Shown piece by piece: positions 20,392 through 21,620 of a DNA stretch of 21,620 nt (position 1 is its first letter; each line of letters starts with the position of its first letter). The notes under the pieces were generated by a model that worked only from the letters and a program-made list of their open reading frames with translations, did not search any database and was not told the DNA's origin. The stretch is from an uncultured Phenylobacterium sp. (GTDB taxonomy: Bacteria > Pseudomonadota > Alphaproteobacteria > Caulobacterales > Caulobacteraceae), in contig CAMFIW010000005.1 of the NCBI GenBank assembly GCA_945952355.1, forward strand, positions 1-21,620, given 5' to 3'. A program made the translations under genes and the position numbers.

Positions 20392-21466
20392 AGCGGCCTT
20401 CGGTCTGGCGGGTCGGCCCGATCGTGGCCGGCCCCGGCTTGGCCGGACGCTTCTTGCTTTTGGCGTGCGGATTGGCCTTGGCCTTCGGCTTGGCCCAACC
20501 GGCCTTGTAGGTCTTCTTCGCCGCCGGCTCGGCCGCGGTCTCGCCGGCGCGCTGGGGCGCGGCGCCCACCCGCCGCTGGCCCGCGTCGCCGGCCTTGGCC
20601 GCCGCGGCCACCGCCTTGCTCGACTTCCATTGCGGCCGGTCGCCCTTGGGCAGGTTGTCCGGCTCGATATGCTCGGCCAGTTGCTCGCGGATCACCCGCG
20701 GCCCCACCTCCTCGACCTCGCCTACCGGCAAGGTGGCCAGGGCGAAGGGGCCGTAGCTCAGGCGGATCAGCCGGTTCACCTTCAGGCCCAGGCTCTCCAG
20801 GACGCGCCGCACCTCGCGGTTCTTGCCCTCGGCCAGGGTGAGCGTGATCCAGAGGTTCGCGCCCTGCGGTCCCTCCTTCGCCTTGTCGAGCACCGCATCG
20901 ATCGCGCCGTAGCGGACGCCCTCGACCGTCACCCCATCCTTCAGCTTGTCGAGCCGATCCTGGGTGATCCGCCCGTGCGCCCGGGCGCGGTAGCGGCGCA
21001 CCAGGGCGGTCGACGGCAGCTCCAGTGCGCGCGCCAGTTCGCCGTCGTTGGTCAGCAGCAGCAGGCCCTCGGTGTTGAGGTCGAGCCGTCCGACCGAGAT
21101 CAGCCGCGGCAGGCCCTCGGGCAGGGCCTCGAACACGGTCGGGCGGCCCTGCGGATCCTTGTGGCTGGTCACCAGCCCGACCGGCTTGTGGTAGCGGAAC
21201 AGGCGCGCGGGCTCGGCCTCGCCGACCACCTCGCCGTCCACCGTCAGGATGTCGCCGGGCTCGATCTTCACCGCCGGCGTGGTCAGGACCTGGCCGTTCA
21301 GGGCGACGCGGCCGGCCTCGATCAGGCGCTCGACCTCGCGCCGAGAGGCCACGCCGGCGCGCGCCAGGGCCTTGGCGACGCGCTCGCCGGAGCCGGGCTC
21401 CGAATCGCTCCGAGCTTGACCTTCGTCGTCGCGGTGGGTTCGTAGGGGATCGTGGACCATGATCAT
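20252..21466 (-). CDS. rluB: RluB/RsuA-type 23S rRNA pseudouridine synthase with long disordered tail
   Basis: This is a 404-residue rRNA pseudouridine synthase. Residues about 28-85 form an S4 RNA-binding domain (RVAKALARAGVASRREVERL). The catalytic domain follows with LFRYHKPVGLVTS, the active-site motif VGRLDLNTEGLLLLTNDG (Asp129), YRARAHGRI, and LAEGKNREVRRVLESLGL. E. coli RluB modifies U2605 of 23S rRNA; the exact target here is inferred. The last ~115 residues are low-complexity, basic and rich in Pro, Gly, Ala and Arg, as in many alphaproteobacterial homologs. The final 140 bases lie antisense to the crotonase gene. The start may be ATG 21466 or 21460; both overlap the probable tadA start on the opposite strand. 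Confidence 0.88.
   Translation of the reverse strand: MIMVHDPLRTHRDDEGQARSDSEPGSGERVAKALARAGVASRREVERLIEAGRVALNGQVLTTPAVKIEPGDILTVDGEVVGEAEPARLFRYHKPVGLVTSHKDPQGRPTVFEALPEGLPRLISVGRLDLNTEGLLLLTNDGELARALELPSTALVRRYRARAHGRITQDRLDKLKDGVTVEGVRYGAIDAVLDKAKEGPQGANLWITLTLAEGKNREVRRVLESLGLKVNRLIRLSYGPFALATLPVGEVEEVGPRVIREQLAEHIEPDNLPKGDRPQWKSSKAVAAAAKAGDAGQRRVGAAPQRAGETAAEPAAKKTYKAGWAKPKAKANPHAKSKKRPAKPGPATIGPTRQTEGRSRPSGSPRADARPAGPRGPNRSPSRPGSSAARPPGPRSGGGPKRRG
21416..21444 (+). promoter_or_regulatory. Weak candidate tadA promoter inside the rluB 5' coding region
   Basis: TTGACC (21416-21421), a 17-base spacer and TTCGTA (21439-21444). The -35 is good and the -10 poor. It is placed where a tadA promoter must lie, since the two genes diverge without an intergenic gap. 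AGGGGA (21444-21449) could act as Shine-Dalgarno for GTG 21452 only at very short spacing. Confidence 0.22.
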
Positions 21467-21620
21467 CGCACCATGCGCATCGCCCTCGAAGCGGCGCAAG
21501 CCGCCGCCGAGCGCGGCGAGACCCCGGTGGGCGCCGTCGTGGTCGATCCGAAGTCCGGCGAGGTGATCGCGGTCGGTTCCAACGGCCCCATCGCCGCCCA
21601 TGACCCCACCGCCCATGCCG
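21452..21620 (+). CDS. tadA: tRNA-specific adenosine deaminase TadA, N-terminal part, cut by window edge
   Basis: Fifty-six codons are visible, reading MDHDHRTMRIALEAAQAAAE, then RGETPVGAVVVDP and ending HDPTAHA. This is the N-terminal part of the cytidine-deaminase-like fold of TadA, which converts A34 to inosine in tRNA-Arg. The zinc-ligand motif HAE lies exactly at the edge, with His and Ala included. GTG 21452 is chosen because TadA proteins have several acidic residues before (M)RxALEEA. ATG 21473 is the alternative and would remove the overlap with rluB. Confidence 0.85.
   Translation, partial: MDHDHRTMRIALEAAQAAAERGETPVGAVVVDPKSGEVIAVGSNGPIAAHDPTAHA

Overview
The window looks like chromosomal DNA of a Caulobacteraceae alphaproteobacterium (Phenylobacterium/Caulobacter type). 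The evidence is very high GC, the gene order maoC-like / ribF / ileS / lspA / DUF3035 lipoprotein, an endonuclease-type MutL, and promoters fitting the Caulobacter housekeeping pattern TTGnnn-N17-(GC)TAnnnn. This placement is inference from gene content and protein style; no marker RNA is present. I see no rRNA, tRNA, CRISPR array, insertion sequence or phage gene.

Layout. (1) 1-1974, minus: the start of a nonribosomal peptide synthetase (condensation plus the beginning of an adenylation domain) that leaves the left edge; its control region holds a perfect dyad. (2) 2110-2916, minus: a secreted class A (PAP2-type) acid phosphatase missing one motif residue. (3) 3060-4262, plus: a compact three-gene operon (DUF2089 regulator, small one-helix membrane protein, SHOCT-like/YvlB-N protein) behind an AT-rich promoter. 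(4) 4263-4494: a GC hairpin, then a 27-bp-arm inverted repeat, then the promoter of a HAD-IIA phosphatase that lacks a Shine-Dalgarno. (5) 5363-5776, minus: NlpE-like periplasmic protein. (6) 5888-11579, plus: a housekeeping run with MaoC hydratase, ribF, ileS (with a possible leaderless attenuator peptide in front), lspA, two different palindromic repeats, and a BamF-type lipoprotein. (7) 11587-14478: divergent degenerate TraB/GumN protein and mutL. (8) 14475-16672, minus: a TipAS-type MerR regulator downstream of a POT peptide transporter, with a MerR-style promoter built across the transporter's stop codon. (9) 16729-18327, minus: soluble hybrid histidine kinase. (10) 18328-18684: AT-rich control region with stacked dyads, followed by a promoter, a 10-codon ORF with a strong Shine-Dalgarno and a hairpin leading into a YjhX-family gene. 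(11) 18966-21620: rsmD, a crotonase, an RluB-type pseudouridine synthase whose 3' end overlaps the crotonase by 140 bp, and the first codons of tadA.

How the genes work together. The centre is translation, envelope and genome-maintenance housekeeping: flavin cofactor synthesis (RibF), Ile-tRNA charging (IleS), lipoprotein signal peptide removal (LspA), outer-membrane assembly (BamF-type lipoprotein), mismatch repair (MutL), rRNA methylation and pseudouridylation (RsmD, RluB) and tRNA editing (TadA). Accessory functions sit around it: the NRPS, the phosphatase, the peptide transporter with its MerR neighbour, the hybrid kinase and the YjhX-family protein. The best candidates for undescribed biology are the ileS leader, the DUF2089/membrane/SHOCT operon, the leader of the YjhX gene, and the long inverted repeat near 4400.
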